A stretch of 51,643 nt of DNA from CAYFUL01 sp964346375 (GCA_964346375.1 CAYFUL010000002.1:1-51643), one strand, 5' to 3'. Positions 1 to 8,520 are shown, numbered from the stretch's first letter. The notes: generated by a model not told the origin, from the letters alone. Program-made: numbers and translations.

Positions 1-27
1 GATTTTAGTCAAATAATTAAAGCTTAA
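1..27 (+). CDS. nusG: NusG C-terminus (partial)
   Basis: Only the last eight codons and a TAA stop are present. They read DFSQIIKA, which resembles the conserved end of the transcription elongation factor NusG (typically ending in DFSQ plus a few residues). NusG binds RNA polymerase and normally lies directly upstream of rplK in bacteria, so the position supports the call. The call rests on eight residues and synteny only. Confidence 0.65.
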   Translation, partial: DFSQIIKA

Positions 28-62
28 GTGGGAGGGAATACCCGCTAAACCACAAGGAGGAA
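28..62 (+). promoter_or_regulatory. Leader hairpin before rplK
   Basis: The RNA can fold with an outer GTGG/CCAC stem and an inner GGG-AATA-CCC stem, directly upstream of the AAGGAGG ribosome binding site of rplK. An almost identical element precedes rplA at 493-527. It may be an L1- or L11-type autoregulatory site; that function is inferred. Confidence 0.45.
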
Positions 63-66
63 TATA

Positions 67-492
67 ATGGCAAAGAAAGTCATAGCTATGGTGAAACTAC
101 AAATTCCAGCAGGAAAGGCTACACCAGCACCACCAGTAGGTACTGCATTAGGACCTCATGGTGTTAATATTATGCAATTTACTAAAGAATTTAATGCAAA
201 GACACAGGATCAAGCAGGTCTTATTATTCCTGTTGTATTAACTGTGTATCAAGATCGTTCGTTTACATTTATTACTAAGACTCCACCAGTTCCAGTTCTT
301 ATTAAAAAGGCTCTTGGACTTAATTCAGCTTCAGGAGAACCTAATAAGAAGAAGGTTGGTAAGTTATCTAAGGCACAACTTAGAGAGATTGCTGAAACTA
401 AGATGCAAGATTTAAATGCTTCTACTATTGAAGCGGCTGAAACTATGATCGCTGGTACAGCAAGAAGTATGGGTGTAGAAGTAGAAGATTAG
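67..492 (+). CDS. rplK: 50S ribosomal protein L11
   Basis: This 141-residue protein has the typical L11 length. L11 forms the base of the L7/L12 stalk on 23S rRNA and takes part in factor binding and the stringent response. Family signatures are visible: the proline-rich N-terminal segment after the QIPAGKATPAPPVG motif, and the C-terminal RNA-binding domain with the GEPNKKKVGKLS loop. The ATG follows AAGGAGG at a good distance. The gene sits between nusG and rplA, its conserved position. Confidence 0.98.
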   Translation: MAKKVIAMVKLQIPAGKATPAPPVGTALGPHGVNIMQFTKEFNAKTQDQAGLIIPVVLTVYQDRSFTFITKTPPVPVLIKKALGLNSASGEPNKKKVGKLSKAQLREIAETKMQDLNASTIEAAETMIAGTARSMGVEVED

Positions 493-527
493 TGGGAGGA
501 ATACTCCGTTTGAACCACAAGGAGGGA
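493..527 (+). promoter_or_regulatory. Leader hairpin before rplA
   Basis: This is a second copy of the element at 28-62. It keeps the outer GTGG/CCAC pairing and the AATAC core, while the inner stem is GGAG/CTCC-like instead of GGG/CCC, so pairing is kept despite sequence change. It fills the whole gap between the rplK stop and the rplA ribosome binding site. A role in L1 feedback control is possible but not shown. Confidence 0.45.
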
Positions 528-531
528 TAAA

Positions 532-1233
532 ATGCCAAAAAGAGGAAAAAAATATCAAGAGGCTGCAAAATTAGTTGATAGAACTAAATTATACGATGTA
601 GAAGAGGCTCTTGACTTAGTACAAAAAACTTCAATAGCAAAATTTGACGAAACTGTAGAACTTGCAGTTAGACTTGGAGTTGATCCAAGACATGCCGATC
701 AACAAGTAAGAGGTACTGTAGTACTTCCTAATGGAACTGGAAAGAGCGTAAGAGTTCTAGTTCTTGCAAAGGGAGATAAGGTACAAGAGGCTCTTGACGC
801 AGGAGCTGAATACGCAGGGGCAGAAGAGTATGTTGAAAAAATTCAAAACGAAAACTGGTTTGAATTTGATGTTGTAATTGCTACTCCAGATATGATGGGT
901 GTTGTAGGTAGAATCGGTAGAGTACTTGGTCCTAAGGGACTTATGCCTAACCCAAAATCAGGAACTGTTACTTTCGATGTTGCTCAAGCTGTACAGGAAA
1001 CTAAGGCTGGTAAGGTTGAGTATAGAGTTGACAAGGCTGCTATAATTAACGTACCTATTGGAAAAGTTTCTTTCGGTACTGAAAAGCTAAAGGAAAACTT
1101 TGTAACAATTACAAAGGCTATTATTAAGGCTAAACCTGCAGCTGCTAAGGGTCGTTACCTAAAGAGTGTAACTGTTGCGACAACTATGGGACCTGGTATT
1201 AGACTTAATGGTCAAAAACTTATGGATAACTAA
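532..1233 (+). CDS. rplA: 50S ribosomal protein L1
   Basis: This 233-residue protein has the usual L1 length. L1 binds the mobile L1 stalk of 23S rRNA, helps release deacylated tRNA from the E site, and in many bacteria represses its own L11-L1 mRNA. Visible motifs include GRIGRVLGPKGLMPNPKSGT in the central domain and the C-terminal TTMGPGIRLN segment. ATG follows an AAGGAGG site. A strong terminator follows the stop at once, so the transcript ends here and does not continue into rplJ as in most bacteria. Confidence 0.98.
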   Translation: MPKRGKKYQEAAKLVDRTKLYDVEEALDLVQKTSIAKFDETVELAVRLGVDPRHADQQVRGTVVLPNGTGKSVRVLVLAKGDKVQEALDAGAEYAGAEEYVEKIQNENWFEFDVVIATPDMMGVVGRIGRVLGPKGLMPNPKSGTVTFDVAQAVQETKAGKVEYRVDKAAIINVPIGKVSFGTEKLKENFVTITKAIIKAKPAAAKGRYLKSVTVATTMGPGIRLNGQKLMDN

Positions 1234-1242
1234 AAAACACCG

Positions 1243-1270
1243 AAGCTGTAGGAAACTACAGCTTTTTTTT
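1243..1270 (+). terminator. Terminator after rplA
   Basis: A perfect 8-bp stem (AAGCTGTA/TACAGCTT) with a 6-nt loop is followed by a run of T. It closes the nusG-rplK-rplA transcript. Confidence 0.92.
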
Positions 1271-1281
1271 ATGAGGTAAAT

Positions 1282-1707
1282 ATGTTTAAAATAATATTAG
1301 TGCTATTTATTATTGCGATGTTAAGCGTAGTAGTAGATGCCATTGGACAGACTAAGTATGGCGTAAGTAAAGAGGATTTAAAAGAGGACTCTGATAGATT
1401 TTTTAAATTGGGTAAGAAGTATATATTCCTAACTTTCTTATTTGCATTAGTTTTTGTATTGGTCTACTTTATTTTTCTGCCAAAGAGTAAACTACTTTTT
1501 TTAGCTCTCTACATGGTAATTGTAGTAAGTAGTCTATTTAAAATGGTAGTGGCAGATAGTGATCGCCTTAAAAATTATTATAGGTTTTCAGCAGTGGCTC
1601 TACTTATAATTGGAATTATAGGAAATTTTATGCTCTATAAGTACATGGATATGGAATTTCCAGGTTGGGAGAAGAATATTACGCCTGTAATTTTTGAAAG
1701 GAGGTAG
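1282..1707 (+). CDS. Four-helix membrane protein, unknown function
   Basis: I do not recognise this 141-residue protein. It shows four hydrophobic segments, near residues 1-20, 46-66, 69-91 and 103-122, with short polar loops, so it is an integral membrane protein. The TATGAGG sequence just upstream can serve as the ribosome binding site. It ends one base before the start of the polyphosphate kinase gene, whose ribosome binding site lies inside its last codons; the two genes and nfo look like one operon. No enzymatic motif is visible. Confidence 0.7.
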   Translation: MFKIILVLFIIAMLSVVVDAIGQTKYGVSKEDLKEDSDRFFKLGKKYIFLTFLFALVFVLVYFIFLPKSKLLFLALYMVIVVSSLFKMVVADSDRLKNYYRFSAVALLIIGIIGNFMLYKYMDMEFPGWEKNITPVIFERR

Positions 1708-1708
1708 T

Positions 1709-3154
1709 ATGTTAAAAGATTTTTCGTTTAAAGATGCTGAAGAAAATTACTCAAAGCTGGATGATTTAAAACTTGGAGAACTGGGAGATGAACTTGCAGT
1801 TTTACAGAGAAAACTTCTAGATAGAGGAGTGTCTACTATAATCTATGTAGATGGTTGGGAGAGTTCTGGTAAGGGATATTTAAATAAGGAGCTAAGCCGG
1901 GAACTAGACCCAAGATATTTTAACGTTAGAATTTTTAAAGATAGTGGAGAAAGATTTCCAATAACTAGCGAAATGTGGCAGTATCTTCCAAAATTTGGCA
2001 ATATAGGATTTTATGATAGGGCTCCCTTTCACTACCTGGTAATGGGAGAAAAGTTTAAGGAGAAAAAGGTAGAGGAAGTTCTAGAACACTTTAACAATGT
2101 AGAGAAGACACTTCTTGCAGATAATAACCTACTAATAAAATTCTTCCTCCATATTAAAGAAAAGACCCAAGAGGAAAATATAGAGGGCTATTTAAAGGAC
2201 GAGTATAAGAAACTCTACGTAACGAAAGAGGATAGGGAACAGAATAGTAACTACGATAAGTACCTAGAGAGATTTTCAGAGGTACTTGAAAAATCCAGTA
2301 GGGAATGCTCATGGAATATAGTAATTATGGAGGATAGAAAACTAGGTGCAAAATATGCCCTTGTAAAAACCATAAGTGCCATTAAAGAATTTTTAGAGAG
2401 GGAAGAATCTAAAGACGTATCTGTAACTAAAAAGGACTATAAAATTCTTGAGAATGTAGATTTAAATAAGACTATCTCAGAGGAGGAGTACGATAAAAAA
2501 CTAGAGGACCTTCAAGAGAGAGCAGGGGAGCTTGTAGAGAGAATGTTCCAAAAGGGAATTTCAGGGGCTGTAGTTTTTGAAGGAACAGACGCCGCTGGAA
2601 AGGGAAGAAGTATAAAAAGACTAACTCGACTTATGGACCCAAGAATAGCCTACGTAGCAACTACTGCAAGTCCAAATGAAAGGGAAAATTCCTACAACTA
2701 CCTTTGGAGATTTTATAGGGACTTTCCCCATAGAGGTAACTTTGTAATCTTTGATAGATCTTGGTACGGAAGAGTAATGGTAGAGCGAGTAGAGGGCTTT
2801 GCAAAAGAGGAAGAATGGGAAAGGGCATATGATGAAATTGCCAATATGGAAAGAGAACTAGTAGACTGTAATGGATTTGTACTAAAGTTTTTTATTACCA
2901 TAGATTCTGACGAGTAACTACAAAGGTTTAAGGATAGAGAAGCTGATCCAGAAAAGGAGTACAAGCTAATAGATGAGGACTGGAGAAACAGGGACAAGTG
3001 GGAGGAATATATAAAGGCACAAAACGAAATGTTAGCAAGGACAAATTTCCACTACGCACCATGGGTAGTAGTAGAGGGAAATGATAAGAAGTACGCAAGA
3101 ATTAAGGTATTAGAAACCTTTATAGAATATGTAGAAGGAATAAACGGGATATGA
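1709..3154 (+). pseudogene. pap: Two-domain PPK2 polyphosphate kinase, broken by a stop
   Basis: This is a class II polyphosphate kinase 2 homologue, a family that uses polyphosphate to phosphorylate AMP. The N-terminal domain has a weak P-loop (GWESSGKG); the C-terminal domain has the active-type EGTDAAGKG P-loop and the FDRSWYGRVMVERVEGF segment. A TAA at 2915-2917 interrupts the frame at residue 403. The same frame then continues for 78 codons (LQRFKDREADP, then a DEDWRNRDKW motif) to a TGA that overlaps the nfo ATG. Family alignment suggests a Gln (CAA) at the stop. The real start is the ATG at 1709 after AAAGGAGG, not an upstream TTG. Either a recent nonsense mutation or a sequence error explains it. 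Confidence 0.85.
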
Positions 3155-3987
3155 GTTTAATAATTGGACCCCATCTTTCCACCTCGGGAGGATTTACACA
3201 AATGGGATTGGAAGCACTAAAAATTGGAGCAAGTACATTTCAATTTTTTACAAGAAATCCAAGGGGAGGTAGAGCGAAGGAAATAGAACTATCTGACGCA
3301 GAAGGGCTATTAGAAATAATAGAGAAGAATAATTTTGGAAAGATACTTGGCCACGCGCCCTATACAATAAATCCAGCGTCGGCAAAGGAAAATGTAGTTG
3401 AGTTTGCCCATATGGCAATGGCAGACGATTTAAACAGAATGGAATGTTTTCCAAACAACTACTATAATTTTCATCCGGGCAGTCATGTGGGACAGGGACT
3501 TGAAAAGGGAGTAGACCAAATAGTAAATCTATTAAATACCATCCTTAGAAAAGATCAGACTACAATATTTTTACTAGAGACTATGGCAGGCAAGGGAACA
3601 GAAATTGGAAGTAGATTTGAAGAACTAAGGATGATAATAGACGGAGTAGACCTAGATGAAAAAATGGGTGTGTGTTTAGATACATGCCATGTATTTGAAG
3701 CGGGGTATGATATAGTAAATGATTTAGACGGAGTGCTAGAGGAGTTCAATTCCATAATAGGAATAGAAAGACTAAAGGCAATACACTTAAACGACTCGAA
3801 AAATCAACTAGGCGCCGCAAAGGATAGACATGAAAAAATTGGAGAAGGCTCTCTAGGAATAGAGACCTTTAGAAAAATAGTAAACCATCCATGGTTAAGG
3901 GACTTACCATTTTATTTAGAGACACCAAATGAAATTGAGGGTTATGGGGAAGAGATTGTGCTTTTAAATTCGCTAATAGCAGAATAG
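3151..3987 (+). CDS. nfo: Endonuclease IV (AP endonuclease)
   Basis: This 278-residue protein is a full-length deoxyribonuclease IV. It cuts DNA 5' to abasic sites in base-excision repair, using three metal ions in a TIM barrel. Metal-ligand motifs appear in order: GPHLSTSGG near residue 7, HPGSHVG near 108, LETMAGKGTEIG, CLDTCHVFEAGYD near 173, HLNDSK near 211, RHEKIGEG, and LETPN near 257. Its ATG overlaps the stop of the upstream polyphosphate kinase gene by four bases (ATGA), which indicates translational coupling. Confidence 0.96.
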   Translation: MSLIIGPHLSTSGGFTQMGLEALKIGASTFQFFTRNPRGGRAKEIELSDAEGLLEIIEKNNFGKILGHAPYTINPASAKENVVEFAHMAMADDLNRMECFPNNYYNFHPGSHVGQGLEKGVDQIVNLLNTILRKDQTTIFLLETMAGKGTEIGSRFEELRMIIDGVDLDEKMGVCLDTCHVFEAGYDIVNDLDGVLEEFNSIIGIERLKAIHLNDSKNQLGAAKDRHEKIGEGSLGIETFRKIVNHPWLRDLPFYLETPNEIEGYGEEIVLLNSLIAE

Positions 3988-4030
3988 TAAGTGGTAATTG
4001 ATAGGTTATAAAAATACTTTATTTATTAAA

Positions 4031-4229
4031 TTTAAGGGGGACCAGGGGGGAAATAACGCAGTTTCTCCCCTTAGGTCCCCTTAAAAATCCCCCTGTATCC
4101 CCTCTCGCTTACTAAATGAAAGTTTCCTCGGCAAAGGCTAAAAATTCCAAACTCGCCTTCGGCTCAAACATGGAATTTTCTTAACGCCTTTACCTCGGAA
4201 ACTGTGTGGGATGGGAATATTATTACATC
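4031..4229 (+). repeat. Repeat A, copy 1
   Basis: This copy of a roughly 200-nt dispersed element starts with a long hairpin (arms about 4031-4053 and 4063-4085). A conserved linker reading ATCCCCCTGTA follows, then a second imperfect inverted repeat of about 40 nt per arm, from the GTTTCCTCGGCAAAGGC side to the GCCTTTACCTCGGAAAC side. Other copies are at 8521-8718 (opposite strand) and 17541-17737. It carries no gene. It occupies most of the space between nfo and the ABC transporter operon; 3988-4030 and 4230-4316 hold nothing I recognise. Confidence 0.88.
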
Positions 4230-4316
4230 TAGTTAGGCTTACATCTCCCGTAATACAAATTGGTATAAATAAAATTAAGCTTTGTAATAGAATATAGTTT
4301 TAAATAGAAATATTTA

Positions 4317-5159
4317 TTATAATTCTCCGCCTTCGATTACTAATGCGTCTGCTTCTACTGCATCTCCGTAAACTGGTTTTAATGTCTTTTCAAATCCTTC
4401 GTGGAAGAAATTTTCCTTGCCTAGATTTTTTATTTCCTCATTTACCCAATTTAGTAGTGTTTCATTTCCCTTTGTTACTGCTGGTGCAATTGTATCTATA
4501 TCTCCAAGACTTTCGATTCCAACTGTAAAGCCTGGGTTTTGTAGCGCCCATGCTAGTACTTCTGTATTATCTGTTGAGAATGCATCTCCTCTACCGTCTA
4601 GTAGGGCATTATATGTCTCTGTATATTGGTCGTACTTTTGTAATTTCACCTCTGGGTGATTTTTTGTAAAGTAAGTATCAGCAGTTGTTCCCTTTGTTAC
4701 AATTAATGTCTTGCCATTTAATTGGTCTACATCTGTAATTAACGCTCCGTCTGGTGATACTACTCCTAGTGCAACTTTCATATATGGTAGGGCAAAATCT
4801 ACTGCCTCTTTTCTCTCATCTGTTACTGTAAAGTTTGCAAGGATTAAATCTACCTTACCTGTTTCTAAAAATTTAACTCTGTTTGCTGCTTCTGTTGAAA
4901 CGTATTCTACCTCTACTCCTAGATCTTTTGCTAGTCTATCTCCTAGCCATATATCGTATCCTTGATACTCTCCATTTTCATCAACATATCCAAATGGGTT
5001 TTTATCTGAAAATACGCCTATTACAATTTTTCCACTTTCCTTAATTTCATCTAGGGTTCTATAAATTTGATCCCCGCTTTCTGCTGTTTGATTTCCTCCT
5101 CCACAAGCTGTAAGTAACCCTACAACTAATAGTAACGCTAACATTTTAAACTTCTTCAT
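4317..5159 (-). CDS. Amino acid ABC transporter, substrate-binding lipoprotein
   Basis: This is a family 3 solute-binding protein that captures a polar amino acid outside the membrane for the adjacent permeases and ATPase. The signal peptide ends in the lipobox LLTAC, with Cys19 as the predicted lipidation site. Family features include the KIVIGVFSDKNPFGY strand, the GYDIWLGDRLAKDLGV segment and the VDLILANFTVTDERKEAVDF ligand region. I chose the ATG at 5159 because GAGGAG precedes it; a start nine codons upstream would add residues before the signal peptide. The substrate could be Asp/Glu or Cys; the Ser/Cys-rich leader of this operon hints at cysteine, an inference. Confidence 0.93.
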   Translation of the reverse strand: MKKFKMLALLLVVGLLTACGGGNQTAESGDQIYRTLDEIKESGKIVIGVFSDKNPFGYVDENGEYQGYDIWLGDRLAKDLGVEVEYVSTEAANRVKFLETGKVDLILANFTVTDERKEAVDFALPYMKVALGVVSPDGALITDVDQLNGKTLIVTKGTTADTYFTKNHPEVKLQKYDQYTETYNALLDGRGDAFSTDNTEVLAWALQNPGFTVGIESLGDIDTIAPAVTKGNETLLNWVNEEIKNLGKENFFHEGFEKTLKPVYGDAVEADALVIEGGEL

Positions 5160-5922
5160 TTTCTCTCCTCCTCTTATTTTTTTCAAAGGTAAATGTATTT
5201 AAAAATTCCTTTGCTCTTTCTGTTTTAGGGTTTGTAAAAAATTCCTCTGGATCGCCTTCTTCTACTATGTGGCCTTTTTCCATAAAGATTACCCTATCTG
5301 CTACTGCCCTTGCAAAATTCATCTCATGGGTAACTATAAGCATAGTTGAACCTGAATTTGCAAGCTCCAACATTACATCTAGTACCTCCCGTACCATCTC
5401 TGGGTCTAGGGCGGCTGTTACTTCGTCAAAAAGCATTATATCTGGATTCATTATTAGGGAGCGCACTATTGCCACTCTTTGTTTTTGTCCTCCAGATAGT
5501 TCCCTTGGGTAGGCATCTATTTTATCTAGCAGTCCTACTCTATTTAGAAGTGCCTTTGCAGCTTCTACAACCTCTTCTCTCTTTCTGTTTTGTACCTTTA
5601 ATGGTCCAAGTATAATATTTTCTAGTATGGTCATATGGGGAAATAGTTCGTAGTTTTGAAAAACCATTCCTATTTTCTGACGCACCTTTGACCAGTTTGT
5701 CTTTTCGCCGTTAATTTTATCTCCTTCAAGTAAAATTTCTCCCGACTGTATATCCTCCAGACCATTTATACACCTTAGTAGTGTACTCTTTCCACATCCA
5801 GAAGGTCCTATTATTACAAGTACCTCTGTCTTATGAACATCTATTGAAATTCCCTTTAGTACAGGACCTTTTCCATAGTCCTTTACTAAATCTACAATTT
5901 CCAAAATCAACTCATCTTTCAC
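5146..5922 (-). CDS. Amino acid ABC transporter ATP-binding protein
   Basis: This 258-residue ATPase of the GlnQ/ArtP type powers polar amino acid import. Walker A is GPSGCGKS at residues 39-46, the Q-loop is near FQNYELFPHM, the signature LSGGQKQRV starts near 142, and Walker B is IMLFDE near 162, followed by the D-loop ALDPE. The start is GTG at 5922, overlapping the TAG stop of the upstream permease gene by one base. Its 3' end overlaps the start of the binding-protein gene by 14 bases, so all four genes are tightly packed in one operon. Confidence 0.95.
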   Translation of the reverse strand: MKDELILEIVDLVKDYGKGPVLKGISIDVHKTEVLVIIGPSGCGKSTLLRCINGLEDIQSGEILLEGDKINGEKTNWSKVRQKIGMVFQNYELFPHMTILENIILGPLKVQNRKREEVVEAAKALLNRVGLLDKIDAYPRELSGGQKQRVAIVRSLIMNPDIMLFDEVTAALDPEMVREVLDVMLELANSGSTMLIVTHEMNFARAVADRVIFMEKGHIVEEGDPEEFFTNPKTERAKEFLNTFTFEKNKRRRENEEV

Positions 5923-6599
5923 TAATTATTCCACCTCTTTTCCAATTTAAGTGCCAACTTTGAAATTGGGTAACAGATTATAAAGTACAGTGCAAATATT
6001 GCTAGGTAGATCCATAACGCTGCATCTGGTACTTCATATCTATTTGCCTCTATTATCTGTTGTGCAACTTTTAACACTTCCTCAACTCCAATTAGAACTA
6101 CTAGGGTAGTTGTTTTAATCATTCTCGTTGCAAGATTTATTGCAAGGGGAATAAGTCGTCTAAGAGTCTGTGGAATAACAATGTATCTATAAACCTGTAT
6201 GGTATTTAAACCAAGGGAGGCTGCAGATGCATATTGATGGGTGGAAATTGAGGATAGTGCTCCTCTAACAAGATCCCCCATTTCTGCCGTTCCCCAAAAT
6301 GTAAATACTATTACAGATGCAGTTTTACCTGATAGATTTAATCCAAAGGAGGTGGTAAATCCAAAGTAGACTATAAATAATAGCACTAGCTGGGGCATAA
6401 TTCGTACAAATTCCAAGTAGACCTTGGTAATTGCCTTTACTATTTTATTTTCACTTCTCATTATCATTCCAAGTAAAATTCCTAAAACTATACTAAGTAG
6501 TACGGAGATAATGGAGATTTCAATAGTAACCCAAAGTCCGTTAAGTAACCTTTGGAAATTATTTCCCATTGTTAAAACTCTAAGCCCCGTATGTTCCAT
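5922..6599 (-). CDS. Amino acid ABC transporter permease
   Basis: This is a His/Glu/Gln-type inner membrane permease, about 225 residues from the preferred start. It has an N-terminal helix typical of the family (GLWVTIEISIISVLLSIVLG) and the EAA loop that contacts the ATPase (ASAASLGLNTIQVYRYIVIP). The ATG at 6599 follows AAGGAGG by seven bases, which decides the start over an ATG six codons upstream. It overlaps the preceding permease gene by 20 bases and probably pairs with it as a heterodimer. Confidence 0.93.
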   Translation of the reverse strand: MEHTGLRVLTMGNNFQRLLNGLWVTIEISIISVLLSIVLGILLGMIMRSENKIVKAITKVYLEFVRIMPQLVLLFIVYFGFTTSFGLNLSGKTASVIVFTFWGTAEMGDLVRGALSSISTHQYASAASLGLNTIQVYRYIVIPQTLRRLIPLAINLATRMIKTTTLVVLIGVEEVLKVAQQIIEANRYEVPDAALWIYLAIFALYFIICYPISKLALKLEKRWNN

Positions 6600-7239
6600 A
6601 GCGTAGCCTCCTTTCAATAATGGTACCTATAATTGAAATAGGTAAGAGTATTATTAGGTATGAAATAACTAGCATAAGAAGTGCCTCGTCAGTCTTGTAG
6701 TAAAGTCCAATTAAGTCCTTTGCTACATACATTAAATCTGCAATGGCAACTACAGAAAATACACTGGTCTCCTTAATTAAAAAGATTACATTTGCGAGAA
6801 TTCCCGGAAATGAAACTGTAATAGCTTGGGGCAAAATTACATACCTCATAGTTTGGGTATTAGTTAAGCCTAAACTCTCGGCAGATTCAACTTGACTAAC
6901 TGCTACTGATTCAAGGCCCGATCTAATACTCTCTGCCATATATGAACCACCAAGGAAGGTAAGTCCAACTATTGCACAGGCAGAGGAGCTAAGTACAATT
7001 CCAATTTTAGGAAGTCCAAAGTAGAGTAGAAATAACTGCACAAGTAGGGGAGTATTTCTTGAAAGTTCAATGTAAATAGAACTTAACTCCTTTAAAATTG
7101 GAACTCTATAATATCCAACAAGGGCTACTATAATACCAAGGACAATAGAAAGAATAATACCTAAAAATCCGTAACCCATGGTGAGAATTCCAGCCTGGAC
7201 ATATTCGGGAATATGACTCGCCATAAAATTTACATCCAA
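6580..7239 (-). CDS. Amino acid ABC transporter permease
   Basis: This 219-residue permease is the first structural gene of the operon. It belongs to the same His/Glu/Gln family as its neighbour, with the ELSRNTPLLVQLFLLYFGLP segment and the EAA loop (ESAESLGLTNTQTMRYVILP). The start follows an AAAGGTGG site. A promoter, a short leader reading frame and two hairpins followed by T runs lie upstream, so expression of the whole transporter is probably controlled by attenuation. Confidence 0.93.
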   Translation of the reverse strand: MDVNFMASHIPEYVQAGILTMGYGFLGIILSIVLGIIVALVGYYRVPILKELSSIYIELSRNTPLLVQLFLLYFGLPKIGIVLSSSACAIVGLTFLGGSYMAESIRSGLESVAVSQVESAESLGLTNTQTMRYVILPQAITVSFPGILANVIFLIKETSVFSVVAIADLMYVAKDLIGLYYKTDEALLMLVISYLIILLPISIIGTIIERRLRYGTYGA

Positions 7240-7265
7240 AATTAACCACCTTTCTTAAAAAGCAT

Positions 7266-7291
7266 AAAAAAATGGAGACCCATGGCCTCCA
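7266..7291 (-). terminator. Leader terminator T2 before the transporter operon
   Basis: Read on the minus strand, an 8-bp stem (TGGAGGCC/GGTCTCCA, one G-T pair) with a 3-nt loop is followed by seven T. It lies between the leader peptide stop and the first permease gene, so it must be bypassed for the operon to be expressed. It is a candidate attenuator. Confidence 0.8.
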
Positions 7292-7305
7292 AAAATTCAC
7301 AGAAA

Positions 7306-7413
7306 TTAGATTAAGAGTTCATGCGTAAAAGTTTGTATGCAAAAAAGTGACATCTCTATGCCACAGGAAGACGAACTCATGGAGTTGTTTAATACATACT
7401 TTAACTCTTTCAT
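7306..7413 (-). CDS. Ser/Cys-rich leader peptide (35 aa)
   Basis: This short reading frame lies between a strong promoter and terminator T2. Its ATG at 7413 is seven bases after AAGGAG. The peptide begins MKELKYVLNN, has a run of four Ser followed by Cys-Gly (residues 13-18), and carries six Ser and two Cys in total. The Cys-Gly-Ile codons form the 5' arm of hairpin T1. This layout matches leader peptides that sense charged tRNA or ribosome stalling. The sensed amino acid (Ser or Cys) and the mechanism are inferred; I know of no named family. Confidence 0.6.
   Translation of the reverse strand: MKELKYVLNNSMSSSSCGIEMSLFCIQTFTHELLI
7341..7364 (-). terminator. Leader hairpin T1 inside the leader peptide gene
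   Basis: On the minus strand, GTGGCAT-AGAG-ATGTCAC forms a 7-bp stem with one G-T pair, followed by six T. It has the form of an intrinsic terminator and lies within the leader reading frame, just after the Ser-Ser-Ser-Ser-Cys codons. A ribosome stalled there would block it from forming. Confidence 0.65.
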
Positions 7414-7441
7414 GTCATTACTCCTTAAATAATTTATTGTG

Positions 7442-7470
7442 ATTATAGCACCAAGTTAAAACACTGTCAA
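7442..7470 (-). promoter_or_regulatory. Sigma-A promoter of the transporter operon
   Basis: On the minus strand, TTGACA (7470-7465) and TATAAT (7447-7442) are separated by exactly 17 bases: a perfect consensus promoter. Transcription would start about 20 bases before the leader peptide ATG. Confidence 0.9.
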
Positions 7471-7551
7471 TAAAAAACGGGGAAATAAATTTAATGCTTT
7501 AGAATATTAACACAACATTTATTTCCCCATATTATTAATCACTTATAAAAA

Positions 7552-8349
7552 TTATAGATCCTTTAAGACTTGGTTAAATTTTGTAGGATTTTCTACAACA
7601 AGAAAATGTGTACAGTTTTCAAAAGGTATAATCTCAGAATTTTTAATATTTGCCTTTAAATATTCAGCCGTCTCCTTAGAGTAAAGAGTACTCTTTTCGC
7701 CGTAACAGATTTTTGTAGGAACGGAAATTTTTGGAAGAACATCTCTATAATCACCAACAACCATTCCATGCCATAGAGCGCTCATTACAAAAGGAGTATT
7801 AGTAGCGGAAAGTTCAAGGGTAGTTTTAAGGGCATCTCCTTCAAGATAAGGAACGCATACAGTAATAAAGTGCTCCATAAATTCATTCATACTAAAGTTT
7901 AGTTTAGTTAAGTCCTTTTGAGCGTCATCTAAGGTGTACTTGCCGTGGAATAGACCCATATCCCAAGAGGAATCGTTAACTAGTTTAGGAGTCATATCGT
8001 AAATTACAAAGTCGGAAATATTTTCATCTCCATACTTTCTAATATACTCAAGGATTGTAGTAGTACCCATAGACCAACCAACAAGAGCAGGTTTTTCAAG
8101 TTTAAGGTGCTCAATTAACTCGTGTAGATCATCTGCAAGTCTTTCAATGGTAAGTCCATAGTCAACTCTATCACTTTCTCCATGTCCACGTAAATCGTAT
8201 AGGACAATTTTTTTATCTTCTAATCCATCAAGCCCAAGTAAAAAAGATTGGTGGTTTGCACTCCAACCATGAATTAAAACTATTGGGCGACCTTCTCCTC
8301 TTTCCTCATAGAAAATATTAACGCCATCACTTGTTTTAAAAGTTGCCAT
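7552..8349 (-). CDS. Alpha/beta hydrolase
   Basis: This protein of about 265 residues has the alpha/beta hydrolase fold. The oxyanion segment HGWSANHQSF follows the first strands, the nucleophile elbow is GWSMG, and a C-terminal ENCTHFLVVE supplies the catalytic His. The acid is probably the Asp in SVPTKICYGEKSTL's neighbourhood or nearby; I cannot place it with certainty. The substrate is unknown; the FYEERGEGRPIVLIHG start resembles esterases and lyase-like hydrolases of the family. The start at 8349 (after AGAAGGG) is preferred to one 21 codons upstream, whose added residues do not fit the family. Confidence 0.85.
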   Translation of the reverse strand: MATFKTSDGVNIFYEERGEGRPIVLIHGWSANHQSFLLGLDGLEDKKIVLYDLRGHGESDRVDYGLTIERLADDLHELIEHLKLEKPALVGWSMGTTTILEYIRKYGDENISDFVIYDMTPKLVNDSSWDMGLFHGKYTLDDAQKDLTKLNFSMNEFMEHFITVCVPYLEGDALKTTLELSATNTPFVMSALWHGMVVGDYRDVLPKISVPTKICYGEKSTLYSKETAEYLKANIKNSEIIPFENCTHFLVVENPTKFNQVLKDL

Positions 8350-8520
8350 AAGCCCTTCTTTGTATAAAATAAATTCCAGCCGTCGAGTAATATTTACCCA
8401 GAGTAAAAACAAAGTATATTTTAAAATTTATATTTTTGTAGCTGTATTGTTATTAATTGGAAATAGTTTCTATTTTTATTCAGGTATAAAATTTTTGGAG
8501 ATATAATATTTTGTAATTGT

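Noticed and set aside
2713..2997. Minus-strand frame over the end of the polyphosphate kinase gene
   Set aside because: It has a low-complexity Ser/Leu composition typical of an antisense shadow, and no ribosome binding site.
7240..7480. A T-box or a classical riboswitch before the transporter operon
   Set aside because: No T-box sequence (TGGNACCGCG type) or known aptamer core is seen; the leader peptide plus hairpins explain the region better.
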